Positions 19,360 to 28,062 of a stretch of DNA of 64,000 bases are shown here, piece after piece; position 1 is the first letter of the stretch; every line of letters begins with the position of its first letter. Below the pieces are notes generated by a model. The model was not told the DNA's origin, ran no database searches, and saw only the letters and a program-made list of their open reading frames with translations. The translations under genes and the position numbers were made by a program. This DNA comes from Acidocella aromatica (lineage in GTDB: Bacteria; Pseudomonadota; Alphaproteobacteria; Acetobacterales; Acetobacteraceae), in assembly GCF_014201825.1 (NCBI RefSeq), contig NZ_JACHFJ010000007.1:62001-126000 (forward strand), in the 5' to 3' direction.

Positions 19360-21399
19360 TTAGGCGTTGACCGCCGACGTAACAGCCTTGACCACCGCGG
19401 CCTCGGTAATGCCGAAATGCTCGTACAGCACTTCCGCCGGGGCCGAGGCACCGAAGCCGGTCATGCCAATGAACACGCCGTTGGCCCCCAGCCAGCGCTC
19501 CCAGCCGAAGCCGCAGGCGGCTTCCACGCCGATGCGCGGCGCATCGCCCAGCACCTCGGCCTGGTAGGCGGCGTCCTGCTTGGCGAACAGCTCGAAGCAG
19601 GGAGCGGAGACCACGGCCACCTGGATGCCCTGAGCCGCCAGCGCCTTGCGCGCGCCCATGGCGATGGAGACCTCGGTGCCTGTGGCGATGATGGTGGCGG
19701 CGCGCTTGCCCTCGGCCTCGGCCAGCACATAGGCGCCACGGGCGACCTTGTTGCCGTTGGCCACGTCGCGCAGCGCGGGAACGCCCTGGCGGGAGAGCAC
19801 CAACAGGCTCGGGCCAGTAGTGTTCTTCACCGCGACTTCCCAGGCCTCGGCGGTCTCGATAGCGTCCGCCGGGCGGATGGTCAGCACGTTCGGCATGGCG
19901 CGGAAGGAGGCCAGATGCTCGATCGGCTGATGGGTCGGGCCGTCCTCGCCCAGGCCGATGGAGTCATGCGTCAGCACATGGATGGCGCGCACGCCCATCA
20001 GCGCCGCGAGGCGGATGGCCGGGCGCATATAGTCGGCGAACACGAAGAACGTGCCGCCATAGGGGATGAGCCCGCCATGCAAAGCGAGGCCGTTCATCGC
20101 CGCCGCCATGCCGAATTCGCGCACACCGTAATAGATGTAGCGCCCCGCGTAATTGCCAGGCTCCACGCCCGCCATGCCCTTCACCAGCGTCAGATTGGAG
20201 CCGGTGAGGTCGGCGGAGCCGCCCACCAGCTCGGGGATGGCCGGAACCAGCACTTCCAGCGCCTTCTGGCTGGCCTGGCGGGTGGCGAGCTTGGGCTTGG
20301 TCTCGGCGAGCTGCGCCTTGTAGGCGGACATCGCCTCAGCCCAGCCCTCGGGCAGCTTGCCCTGCATCACGCGCTCGAACTCGGCGCGCATCGGGTGCTT
20401 GGCCAAGCGCTTCAGCCAAGCGCGGCGGGTGACAGCGCCGCGCGCACCGGCCTCGTGCCAGGGCTTATACACGTCCTCGGGCACCACGAAGGGCAGTTGC
20501 TCCCAGCCCAGGGCGCGCTTGGCGGCCTCGGCCTCGGCACCGCCCAGCGGGGCGCCATGACTGCCGGCGGTGCCGGCCTTGGTCGGCGCGCCGAAGCCGA
20601 TGACGGTGCGGCAGGCGATGATCACCGGCTTGGAGGATTTCTGCGCGAAGGCCAGCGCGGCCTGGAGTTCCGCGAAATTATGGCCATCGACCCGGCGGGT
20701 GGCCCAGCCATAGGCGGCGAAGCGCTTCAGCGGGTCCTCGGAGGTGGAGGTACCGGTGGCGCCGTCGATGGTGATGGAGTTGTCGTCCCACAGCACGCAG
20801 AGCTTGTTCAGCTTCAGATGCCCGGCCAGGGCGGCGGCCTCGTGGCTCACGCCTTCCATCAGGCAGCCATCGCCCGCGACGACCCAGGTGCGGTGGTCAA
20901 CAAGGCTCTTGCCGAACTTGGCGGCGAGCATGCGCTCGGCCAGCGCCATGCCGACGGCGGTGGCGAAGCCCTGGCCCAGCGGGCCGGTGGTCATCTCGAT
21001 GGCCGGGTGCTCGTGATATTCCGGATGCCCCGCGGCGGGGGAATGCAGCTGGCGGAAGGTCTTCAGCTGCTCGATGCCCATGCCCTCATGCCCGGTGAGG
21101 TGCAGCAGCGCGTAGAGCAGCATGGAACCATGCCCGGCGGAGAGCACGAAACGGTCGCGGTCCCACCAGGTAGGATCGGCGGCGTCGAATTTCAGCGTGC
21201 GGGTCCACAGTGCCGTGGCGGCGTCTGCCATGCCCATCGGCATGCCAGGGTGGCCGGACTTCGCGGCTTCCACGGCGTCGATCGCCAAAGCCCGGATGGC
21301 GTTGGCCATGATCCGGTCCTCGGTGAGCGGTTGGGCGAGAATCTCCGCCTGCCGCGCCAGTGCCGCCTCGTTGCCCGAATTATCGCCAATGCTTGCCAT
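19360..21399 (-). CDS. tkt: Transketolase
   Basis: Thiamine-diphosphate enzyme of the pentose-phosphate pathway, 679 residues. GHPGMPMGMADAATALW near the N-terminus, the ThDP motif GDGCLMEGVSHEAAALAG, and the central pyrimidine domain (EFGMAAAMNGLALHGG) are clear. It heads a tkt-gap-pgk unit, linking pentose phosphate and lower glycolysis. In autotrophs such a trio can serve the Calvin cycle, but no RuBisCO or PRK gene is in this window. Confidence 0.96.
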   Translation of the reverse strand: MASIGDNSGNEAALARQAEILAQPLTEDRIMANAIRALAIDAVEAAKSGHPGMPMGMADAATALWTRTLKFDAADPTWWDRDRFVLSAGHGSMLLYALLHLTGHEGMGIEQLKTFRQLHSPAAGHPEYHEHPAIEMTTGPLGQGFATAVGMALAERMLAAKFGKSLVDHRTWVVAGDGCLMEGVSHEAAALAGHLKLNKLCVLWDDNSITIDGATGTSTSEDPLKRFAAYGWATRRVDGHNFAELQAALAFAQKSSKPVIIACRTVIGFGAPTKAGTAGSHGAPLGGAEAEAAKRALGWEQLPFVVPEDVYKPWHEAGARGAVTRRAWLKRLAKHPMRAEFERVMQGKLPEGWAEAMSAYKAQLAETKPKLATRQASQKALEVLVPAIPELVGGSADLTGSNLTLVKGMAGVEPGNYAGRYIYYGVREFGMAAAMNGLALHGGLIPYGGTFFVFADYMRPAIRLAALMGVRAIHVLTHDSIGLGEDGPTHQPIEHLASFRAMPNVLTIRPADAIETAEAWEVAVKNTTGPSLLVLSRQGVPALRDVANGNKVARGAYVLAEAEGKRAATIIATGTEVSIAMGARKALAAQGIQVAVVSAPCFELFAKQDAAYQAEVLGDAPRIGVEAACGFGWERWLGANGVFIGMTGFGASAPAEVLYEHFGITEAAVVKAVTSAVNA

Positions 21400-21532
21400 G
21401 TATCGCCCGTTCTATCCTGGAATGGCGCGTGCATAATGCCACCGGCCTTGGGCTTCAACCCGGCGCGCGCGCATGGCCACTTTATTATCTGCCGATTTAC
21501 GCCCCAGCCGCGCTATCGCGCCGCCGTAACGG

Positions 21533-21943
21533 TCAGCGCGCCTTGCCCCGCCAAGCCATGGCCTCGGCCAGCTGACCCAGGGCGTTGTCCATTTTTTCAG
21601 CAAGTTCCGGCTCAACGCCCACCTGCCGGATGGCGTCGCGCATCGCGTCCATCCATTGCCGGGAGGTTTCCTTGGTCACGTTCATCTTGGCGTGGCGGGA
21701 CATAATGCAAAACCCGCCGCGCTTCTCAATCCACTCGCGCGGGCCGCCGAGCCAGACGGTGAAAAACCCGGTCAGCGAGTCGCGTGTGGGGCCGAGATCC
21801 GGCTCATGCATTTCGCGCAGGGCGATGTAATCGGGGTTGCTGTCCATCACGTCGTAGAACGCATCCACCAACCGCCGCACGCCCTCGGCGCCGCCGATCA
21901 CCTCGTAAGGGCTGCGCTTTTCCTCGATAACCGTTCCGTCCAT
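21533..21943 (-). CDS. Truncated hemoglobin (group II-like globin)
   Basis: A 136-residue 2-on-2 globin. YEVIGGAEGVRRLVDAFYDVMDSNP is the typical N-terminal segment, FFTVWLGGPREWIEKRG follows, and SRHAKMNVT carries the proximal heme histidine. Likely roles are O2/NO binding or detoxification. An FNR-type box lies 60 bases upstream of the ATG, fitting induction at low oxygen or by NO. The heme-protein call is secure; the ligand is inferred. Confidence 0.9.
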   Translation of the reverse strand: MDGTVIEEKRSPYEVIGGAEGVRRLVDAFYDVMDSNPDYIALREMHEPDLGPTRDSLTGFFTVWLGGPREWIEKRGGFCIMSRHAKMNVTKETSRQWMDAMRDAIRQVGVEPELAEKMDNALGQLAEAMAWRGKAR

Positions 21944-22002
21944 CTAGCCTGTCTGCCTATTTTAAGAACGGAGCAAACAAGCAAAATTTTTTGTCCAGAA
22001 CT

Positions 22003-22016
22003 TTGATCTGGATCAT
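22003..22016 (-). promoter_or_regulatory. FNR/CRP-type box upstream of the globin gene
   Basis: TTGATCTGGATCAT matches the FNR consensus TTGAT-N4-ATCAA at nine of ten fixed positions. Its centre lies about 66 bases before the globin ATG, so class II activation (box at -41.5) would give a leader of about 25 bases. An NnrR/Dnr-type NO sensor could use the same sequence. Confidence 0.65.
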
Positions 22017-22049
22017 GGCAGCGAAAAAACCTCGTGCGCGGCAACCCAC

Positions 22050-22079
22050 AAAAAACAGCAGCGCCCGGAGGCGCTGCTG
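22050..22079 (-). terminator. Rho-independent terminator after amt
   Basis: CAGCAGCGCC (22056-22065) pairs perfectly with GGCGCTGCTG (22070-22079), and reading leftward the stem is followed by TTTTTT (22055-22050). It lies about 50 bases past the amt stop. Confidence 0.85.
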
Positions 22080-22130
22080 CGGAAGGCGACAGGACCACAA
22101 GGCGTTTGGCGCGCCCCGTGGCGGTATAGC

Positions 22131-23468
22131 TTAGGCGAACTGCTGCAACTTCTCGCCGTGCTGGGTAATGTCGAGACCCTCGACCTCCTCTTCCTTGCTC
22201 ACGCGCAGCCCCATGGTCAGGTCGATGAGCTTGAGGATGATGAAGCTGACGATGCCGCTATACAGCAGGGTGACGATGATACCCTCGGCCTGCAGCAGCA
22301 TCTGGTGCGGCGCACCCTCCAGCAGGCCGGGGTGACCGCCGACCTCGTTCAGCGCGAACACACCGGTGAGCAGCGCGCCCAGGATGCCGCCGAGGCCATG
22401 CACGCCCCAGACGTCCAGTGCGTCATCGTAGCCGAACATGCCCTTGAAGCCGGTGACGCCCCAGTAGCAGACCACGCCAGCGGCCAGACCGATGACCAGC
22501 GCGCCGGGAACACCGACGAAGCCGCAAGCCGGGGTGATGGCGACGAGACCGGCAACCGCGCCAGAGACCGCACCCAGCAGGCTCGGCTTGCCCTTCACGA
22601 TCCACTCAACCAGCGTCCAGGAGACGACGGCGGCGGAGGTGGCGAGATGGGTGTTGATCATGGCCATGCCAGCCTGACCGCCAGCGGTCAGAGCGGAACC
22701 GGCGTTGAAGCCGAACCAGCCCACCCACAGCAGGGCGCCGCCGAGCATGGTGTAGCCCAGATCGGCCGGGGCCATGTTCTCGCGGCCATAGCCGGTGCGC
22801 TTGCCGACCATGATGGCGGCGACCAGACCGGCCACGGCGGAGTTGATGTGCACCACGGTGCCGCCAGCGAAGTCCAGCACGCCAGCGGAGCCGAGGAAGC
22901 CGCCCGGCCCCCAGACCATATGGGCGATCGGGGCGTACACGGCGAGCAGCCAGATGCCGAGGAAGATCATGGCGGAAGAGAACTTCAGACGGTCAGCCGG
23001 GCCGCCCAGGATGAGCACCGGGGTGATGATGGCGAAGGTGCATTGGAACATGGCGAACACGGTCTCGGGGATGGTGCCCGAGAGGCCGTTGAGGCCAGCG
23101 CCATTGAGCATGACGCGGGAGAAACCGCCGATGAACGGGGCAAGCGGGCCGGAACCAGCGGTGAAAGCCAAGCTATAGCCGACAACAACCCACAGCACCG
23201 AAATTAGGCCGGTGGCGAAGAAGCACTGCATGAGCATCGCCAGGATGTTCTTACGGCGCAGCAGGCCGCCGTAATACAGCGCCAGGCCCGGCACCGTCAT
23301 CATCAGCACGATCACCGAGGAGATCAACATCCAGGCGGTGTCGCCGGAGTTCAACGTGGGGGTGCTGCTCTGCGCCATGGCGGGCGCGGCACCCGCAACG
23401 AGCATGCCCAAACCTGCCGTGACCGCCGCCAATTTCGATCGCTTACTCATCGAGTTCATGTTCCTCAT
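22131..23468 (-). CDS. amt: Ammonium transporter
   Basis: Inner-membrane ammonium channel of about 445 residues. A cleavable signal peptide (KLAAVTAGLGMLVAGAAPAMA) precedes eleven hydrophobic helices; FMMTVPGLALYYGG-like and GFNAGSAL segments are typical of Amt. Three in-frame ATGs (23468, 23459, 23450) are possible starts; the last has AGGAA ten bases upstream. No glnK gene flanks it, which is unusual because amt and glnK are commonly paired. A sigma-54-type promoter lies about 90 bases upstream, so nitrogen limitation via NtrC is the likely control. Confidence 0.95.
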   Translation of the reverse strand: MRNMNSMSKRSKLAAVTAGLGMLVAGAAPAMAQSSTPTLNSGDTAWMLISSVIVLMMTVPGLALYYGGLLRRKNILAMLMQCFFATGLISVLWVVVGYSLAFTAGSGPLAPFIGGFSRVMLNGAGLNGLSGTIPETVFAMFQCTFAIITPVLILGGPADRLKFSSAMIFLGIWLLAVYAPIAHMVWGPGGFLGSAGVLDFAGGTVVHINSAVAGLVAAIMVGKRTGYGRENMAPADLGYTMLGGALLWVGWFGFNAGSALTAGGQAGMAMINTHLATSAAVVSWTLVEWIVKGKPSLLGAVSGAVAGLVAITPACGFVGVPGALVIGLAAGVVCYWGVTGFKGMFGYDDALDVWGVHGLGGILGALLTGVFALNEVGGHPGLLEGAPHQMLLQAEGIIVTLLYSGIVSFIILKLIDLTMGLRVSKEEEVEGLDITQHGEKLQQFA

Positions 23469-23554
23469 GTTTCTCTGCCTTGGGCGGTCTGGAGCCTGAA
23501 CAGACCGGCAGAGCACTTTGTGGACGGCTCCAAAACGTGACGGATTAACGCAAA

Positions 23555-23569
23555 GCAAAGAACGTGCCG
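23555..23569 (-). promoter_or_regulatory. Sigma-54 (-24/-12) promoter of amt
   Basis: On the minus strand the sequence reads CGGCACGTTCTTTGC, matching TGGCAC-N5-TTGC at all but the first base. It is 87 bases upstream of the ATG at 23468. Sigma-54 control of amt by NtrC is well established in proteobacteria. I did not find a convincing NtrC site by eye. Confidence 0.65.
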
Positions 23570-23757
23570 AAGCCAGGAGCGCCGGGAACAAAATGTTCGC
23601 GCATCAGCCTTACGGCCGAAACAATCCAACAGCCCAAATTATAGGCAACGCCGTGCCCAAAATTACCCCAAAGCCCCTACCTCCATATCCGCCCCGGGGG
23701 TTGGCGGCTCGGCGGCGCTCTGGCAGACTGGCCGCCTCACAACCAAAGAGGGGCGGC

Positions 23758-24942
23758 ATGACAACCACCCATGACATCGCGATTATCGGCGCCGGCCCGG
23801 TGGGCGGCACACTGGCTCTGGCCCTGGCCGCGCGCGGCTGGCGGGTGCTGCTGGTGGACAGGGCGGATCTTTCGCCCATGGAGAGCGCGGATTTCGACGG
23901 CCGCGCCTACGCCATCTCCGCGGGCAGCAAGACGATCATGGAGTGGGCGGGCATCTGGGACAGACAGCCCTACGCCCCCTGCCCCATCCTCGATATCGAC
24001 GTGACGGACGGCAAGCTGGGCCGGGCGCCCTCGCCGCTGAAACTGCATTTCGACCACCGCGCCGTGGGCGAGGATCCGTTCGGCTGGATCATCGAGGCCC
24101 GCTCGATCCGCATCGCCCTTAATAATCGACTGCACGAGGCGGAGAACCTCACTTTGCGCGCCCCGGCCGAGGCCGTGGTGGAGCGCAGCGCCGAGCAGGT
24201 GCTTCTGCGCATCGGCGCGGAGGAGTTCACGGCCAAGTTGGTGGTCGCCGCCGAGGGGCGCAAATCCCCGCTGCGCGATCAGGCTGGCATCGGCCTCACC
24301 CGCTTGCCCTATCATCAGACGGCGGTGATCTTCGCCATAGACCACGAGACGCCGCATAACGGCGTGGCGCTGGAGCATTTCCTCCCCGGCGGCCCCTTCG
24401 CGGTGCTGCCGATGACCGGCACGCCCGAGCACCCCAACCTCTCCGCCGTGGTGTTCACCGAGCGCGATGCCACGGCGCAGAAACTCTACGCCATGGAGCC
24501 GGAGCCCTTCATGCGCGAGGTGGAAAAGCGGCTGAACAACCGCCTGGGCCGCGTGGCGCTGGCCGGACGGCGCTGGCTGTACCCGCTCTCGGCCCAGTAT
24601 GCGTCGCGGTATTACGACACGCGCCTCGCCCTGGTGGGCGATGCCGCGCATGGCGTGCATCCCATCGCCGGCCAAGGGCTGAACCTGGGCTACCAGGATG
24701 CCGAGGCCTTGGTGCGCCTCCTGGAAGGTGCAGCGGACCCCGGCGCTCCGGCGCTGCTGGCGCGCTATCAAGCGGCGCGGCGGCCGATCAACATGGCCAT
24801 GCTGCTGGGTATGGACACGCTAGACCGGCTGTTCTCCACAAACTTCCCGCCCATCCGCCTAGCGCGCGACCTGGGCTTGGCGGCTGTGGAACGCATGCCC
24901 CGGCTAAAGAAGCGCTTCATGCTGGCGGCTATGGGGCGGTGA
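23758..24942 (+). CDS. UbiH/UbiF/COQ6-family FAD-dependent monooxygenase
   Basis: A 394-residue flavoprotein hydroxylase, probably adding a hydroxyl to the ubiquinone ring. AIIGAGPVGGTLALALAARG is the FAD-binding Rossmann motif, and DAAHGVHPIAGQGLNLGYQD is the second FAD motif of the UbiH family. The ATG at 23758 follows AAGAGGGGCGG. Which ring position it hydroxylates cannot be told from sequence alone. It is divergent from amt and followed at 41 bases by the antiporter gene. Confidence 0.9.
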   Translation: MTTTHDIAIIGAGPVGGTLALALAARGWRVLLVDRADLSPMESADFDGRAYAISAGSKTIMEWAGIWDRQPYAPCPILDIDVTDGKLGRAPSPLKLHFDHRAVGEDPFGWIIEARSIRIALNNRLHEAENLTLRAPAEAVVERSAEQVLLRIGAEEFTAKLVVAAEGRKSPLRDQAGIGLTRLPYHQTAVIFAIDHETPHNGVALEHFLPGGPFAVLPMTGTPEHPNLSAVVFTERDATAQKLYAMEPEPFMREVEKRLNNRLGRVALAGRRWLYPLSAQYASRYYDTRLALVGDAAHGVHPIAGQGLNLGYQDAEALVRLLEGAADPGAPALLARYQAARRPINMAMLLGMDTLDRLFSTNFPPIRLARDLGLAAVERMPRLKKRFMLAAMGR

Positions 24943-24983
24943 AAAACTAGTCGCACCGGGAGCAGGAGCGGCTAAGAAGGGGC

Positions 24984-26750
24984 ATGTCTCTTACTATTGT
25001 CGTCCTGCTCGCAGCCATTGTCATCGCCGTGCCGCTGGCGCGTTATGCCGGGCTTGGCAGTATCCTCGGCTATCTCGCCGCCGGGGTGGTCATCGGCCCG
25101 GCCTGTCTCGGGCTGGTGACGGATAACCACGCCATCAGCGAGACCGCCGAGCTAGGCGTGACCATGCTGCTCTTCCTCATCGGGTTGGAGCTGCGCCCGC
25201 ACCGTTTGTGGATCCTGCGCAAGGCGATCTTTGGGCTCGGGCTCGGGCAGATGCTACCCACGGCGCTCGTCATCGGCGGACTGACATGGCTCTTCGGCAT
25301 CCCCGTAGCTGACGCCGCGGTGCTCGGCATCGGGTTCGCCCTCTCCTCCACGGCCATCGTGCTGCCCATGCTGAACGAGCGGAAGCTGCTGCCTTCCATA
25401 CCAGGGCGCGACGCCTTCGCCGTGCTGCTGTTTCAGGACATGGCGGCCATCCCCGTCCTGGCCCTGCTTCCCATGCTGGCCCAGGGCGGCATGGCGGGCC
25501 AGATCTCCTGGCTCACGGTACTGCGCGGGGTCGCCGTGGTGGCGGGCATATTGCTGGCGGGCACGATCGCCGTACGTCCGTTGTTCCGCATGGTGGGGCA
25601 TGCCAAATCCCGCGAGCTGTTCACCGCCACGGCGCTGCTGCTGGTGGTGGGCACCGCCGCCCTGGCCGAATGGGCTGGGCTCTCCGCCTCGCTCGGCGCC
25701 TTCATGGCGGGCGTCATGGTCTCGGACTCGGAGTACCGGCACGAGATCCAGGCCAATATCGAGCCCTTCGAGGGGCTGCTGCTCGGCTTTTTCTTCATCT
25801 CGGTCGGCATGTCGGCCGATATCGGGCTGCTGCTGCGCCACCCGGCGCAAATCCTGGCGCTGGTCGCGGCACTGGTGCTGCTGAAGGCGGTAATCGGCTT
25901 CGCCGTCAGCTATGTCCGCCGCCACCTCACGGGCTCGGCGCTGCGCTTCGGCCTCGCGCTTTCCGAGGGCAGCGAGTTCAGCTTCGTCCTCTTCGCCGCT
26001 GCCGTGGCGGACAAGGCGCTGGCCCAGTCGTTGGCGGATACCGCCACGCTGGTGGTTGCGCTCTCGATGATGGCGACCCCGGTGCTCTTCGCCGCCGCCG
26101 AGCGCTTCGTGGTGCCCCGGCTGGAAGCCGCCAAGCCCAAGCCGTTCGATAAAATAGCCCCCGCCCAAGTGGACGAAGCAGTGCCGGTGATCATCTGCGG
26201 CTTCGGCCGGTTCGGGCAGATCATCGGGCGCGTGCTCTCCATGCAGCGCATCCGCTTCACCGCGCTGGATTGGAGCCAGGAGCAGGTGGACGTGGTGCGC
26301 CGCTTCGGCGGCAAGGTGTTCTTCGGCGACCCGATGCGCGAGGAGGTGATGCGCGCCGCCGGGGCGGACGAGGCGCGCGTGCTCGTCATCGCCATCGACG
26401 ACATGGAAGCCTCGCTGGCCGTAGCGCAGATGGTGCGCCGCAAATTCCCACATCTGCGCGTCGCCGCGCGGGCGCGTAACCGGCGCCACGTGCATCTGCT
26501 AATGGCTGCGGGGGTGGAGATGATCGTGCGCGAGACCTTCCACTCCAGCCTGCGCCTGACGGAGCTGCTTCTGGAGGAGTTGGACGTGCCCACGGCGCAG
26601 GCGCGCCGGGCGATCGAGCTGTTCCGTGAGCATGACGAGAAGATGCTGGCGGAAACCTACGCCATCGCCCATGACGAGAAGCAGCTGATCCAGACTGTGC
26701 AGGACGCGAACAAGGAGCTGCTGGACCTGTTCAAGTCAGATAAACACTAA
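24984..26750 (+). CDS. CPA2-family cation:proton antiporter with RCK domain (KefB/KefC-like)
   Basis: A 588-residue membrane protein. Residues 1 to about 385 form the antiporter domain with some twelve helices (LGVTMLLFLIGLELRP, FALSSTAIVLPML, LFQDMAAIPVLALL). About residues 400-520 are a TrkA-N/RCK domain opening with VIICGFGRFGQIIGRVL, which binds NAD(H) or similar. Related proteins are K+ efflux systems gated by glutathione adducts or pH. No KefF/KefG partner gene is adjacent. Confidence 0.92.
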   Translation: MSLTIVVLLAAIVIAVPLARYAGLGSILGYLAAGVVIGPACLGLVTDNHAISETAELGVTMLLFLIGLELRPHRLWILRKAIFGLGLGQMLPTALVIGGLTWLFGIPVADAAVLGIGFALSSTAIVLPMLNERKLLPSIPGRDAFAVLLFQDMAAIPVLALLPMLAQGGMAGQISWLTVLRGVAVVAGILLAGTIAVRPLFRMVGHAKSRELFTATALLLVVGTAALAEWAGLSASLGAFMAGVMVSDSEYRHEIQANIEPFEGLLLGFFFISVGMSADIGLLLRHPAQILALVAALVLLKAVIGFAVSYVRRHLTGSALRFGLALSEGSEFSFVLFAAAVADKALAQSLADTATLVVALSMMATPVLFAAAERFVVPRLEAAKPKPFDKIAPAQVDEAVPVIICGFGRFGQIIGRVLSMQRIRFTALDWSQEQVDVVRRFGGKVFFGDPMREEVMRAAGADEARVLVIAIDDMEASLAVAQMVRRKFPHLRVAARARNRRHVHLLMAAGVEMIVRETFHSSLRLTELLLEELDVPTAQARRAIELFREHDEKMLAETYAIAHDEKQLIQTVQDANKELLDLFKSDKH

Positions 26751-26830
26751 CCCCCCTGCGCAGAAGCATGCCGCCCAGCTCCTTGTCGGTTGGGGGGCGT
26801 TACGCCCAAACCTCGCGGCGGCGGAGCGGC

Positions 26831-27832
26831 TCAGGGCGGAAATGGCACCATGCGGTTTGACGCTTCGTCCCATAGCGCATAGCTCGGGGCTTTGAAGGCA
26901 TCGCGCAGGGTAAGCACCGTTACCGACTTCATTTCTTTGACCAGGCCATCCTGGCAAGCCTGCAGACAATAATTTGGAATGCCGGGGCGCAGGTGATGGA
27001 TGTGGTGCAAGCCGATATTCGCGCTGAACCAGCGCATGACGAGCGGCAACTTCAGGTACGAGGTGCCGTGCAAGGCTGCCTGACTGAAACTCCAATCTTC
27101 CGCCTTTGACCATTGCGCATCCTCGAACCTGTGCTGCACCGCGAACAGCCAGATTCCCGTGATCGCGGCGATGGCCATGGCGGGCAACTGCACCAGTGCA
27201 ACGCTCCTTATGCCAAAAAGGGCGATCAGCAGCGCGAACATGCCTGCGAGCGCCATATTCAGCAGGTAAACGCTGCGGCGCTCGCGCCGGAAAGATGCCG
27301 GGGTATCAAAGGGCACACGGTAAAGCAGAATAAAAATAACCGGCGGCAACAGGAGGTGGATCAGCACCGGGTGATGCGAGACGCGGTACAGGAATTTCGC
27401 CGAGGGGCGGAGAGCATTGTATTCCGCCAGCGTCAGGCAATCTGAAAAGAAATCGGCCGGGATGCCGCGCTTGTCGAGGTCGTTCCAGCTTTTATGATGC
27501 CGCGCGTGCAGACGGCGCCAGTAGGCGAAGGGCGTCAATGTGACCAAACTACAGGCGGCGCCAACAATTTTGTTCAGGCGGCGCGATGGAAACAGCGAAT
27601 TATGACCACAATCATGCTGAAGCATGAAGATGCGGACAATGAGGCCGCTGGCAGGCACGGCGAGCGCCAGCGTCAGCCAGACCGAGACATGCAGTGCCGC
27701 ATACATCGCCACGACGCAGGCTATGTAAAGCCCAAATGCCGAAGCGGTCTGCCAAGCCGCTGCGCCCAGCGATGGGGTCTGGTAAGCGCGAAGCATCGAC
27801 GGGGTTAGGGTTTCGGTCGGCGGGTTTAGCAT
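26831..27832 (-). CDS. Membrane fatty-acid desaturase (omega-6/DesA-like)
   Basis: A 333-residue di-iron membrane desaturase. The three histidine boxes are HDCGH (73-77), HARHH (109-113) and HHIHH (276-280), with four to six hydrophobic helices between. This family introduces double bonds into acyl chains of membrane lipids; the position is not deducible. It is convergent with the antiporter gene. A GGGCGTTACGCCC hairpin sits in the 80 bases between them, without a T-run. Confidence 0.9.
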   Translation of the reverse strand: MLNPPTETLTPSMLRAYQTPSLGAAAWQTASAFGLYIACVVAMYAALHVSVWLTLALAVPASGLIVRIFMLQHDCGHNSLFPSRRLNKIVGAACSLVTLTPFAYWRRLHARHHKSWNDLDKRGIPADFFSDCLTLAEYNALRPSAKFLYRVSHHPVLIHLLLPPVIFILLYRVPFDTPASFRRERRSVYLLNMALAGMFALLIALFGIRSVALVQLPAMAIAAITGIWLFAVQHRFEDAQWSKAEDWSFSQAALHGTSYLKLPLVMRWFSANIGLHHIHHLRPGIPNYCLQACQDGLVKEMKSVTVLTLRDAFKAPSYALWDEASNRMVPFPP

Positions 27833-28062
27833 AGACGATTGAGTCCTGGACTCTTTATATCACCCTGTGTCCTCTGGTGATCAAAGGCGATCCAGGCAAA
27901 TATTGGTGGCCCCATAGGTCAGGATTCTGGGCGTAATGCAACCATCGCGGCCCGAAAGACGAAATTCCGTTCCAGCGGCAGTAGCGTTTCGCCGTACCAT
28001 CCGGCAGTCAGACACGGCCCTGGAAAGGGCAAAAAAACCGCCGCTTCTAGGCAGTTATCCCA

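Noticed and set aside
19360-21399. tkt-gap-pgk as evidence of a Calvin cycle
   Set aside because: These are general glycolytic/pentose-phosphate genes; no RuBisCO, PRK or cbbR here.
19198-21705. Long plus-strand open frame of about 835 codons opposite tkt and gap
   Set aside because: It is a mirror of codon bias in the GC-rich antisense of transketolase; composition is Gly/His/Arg-rich with no domain.
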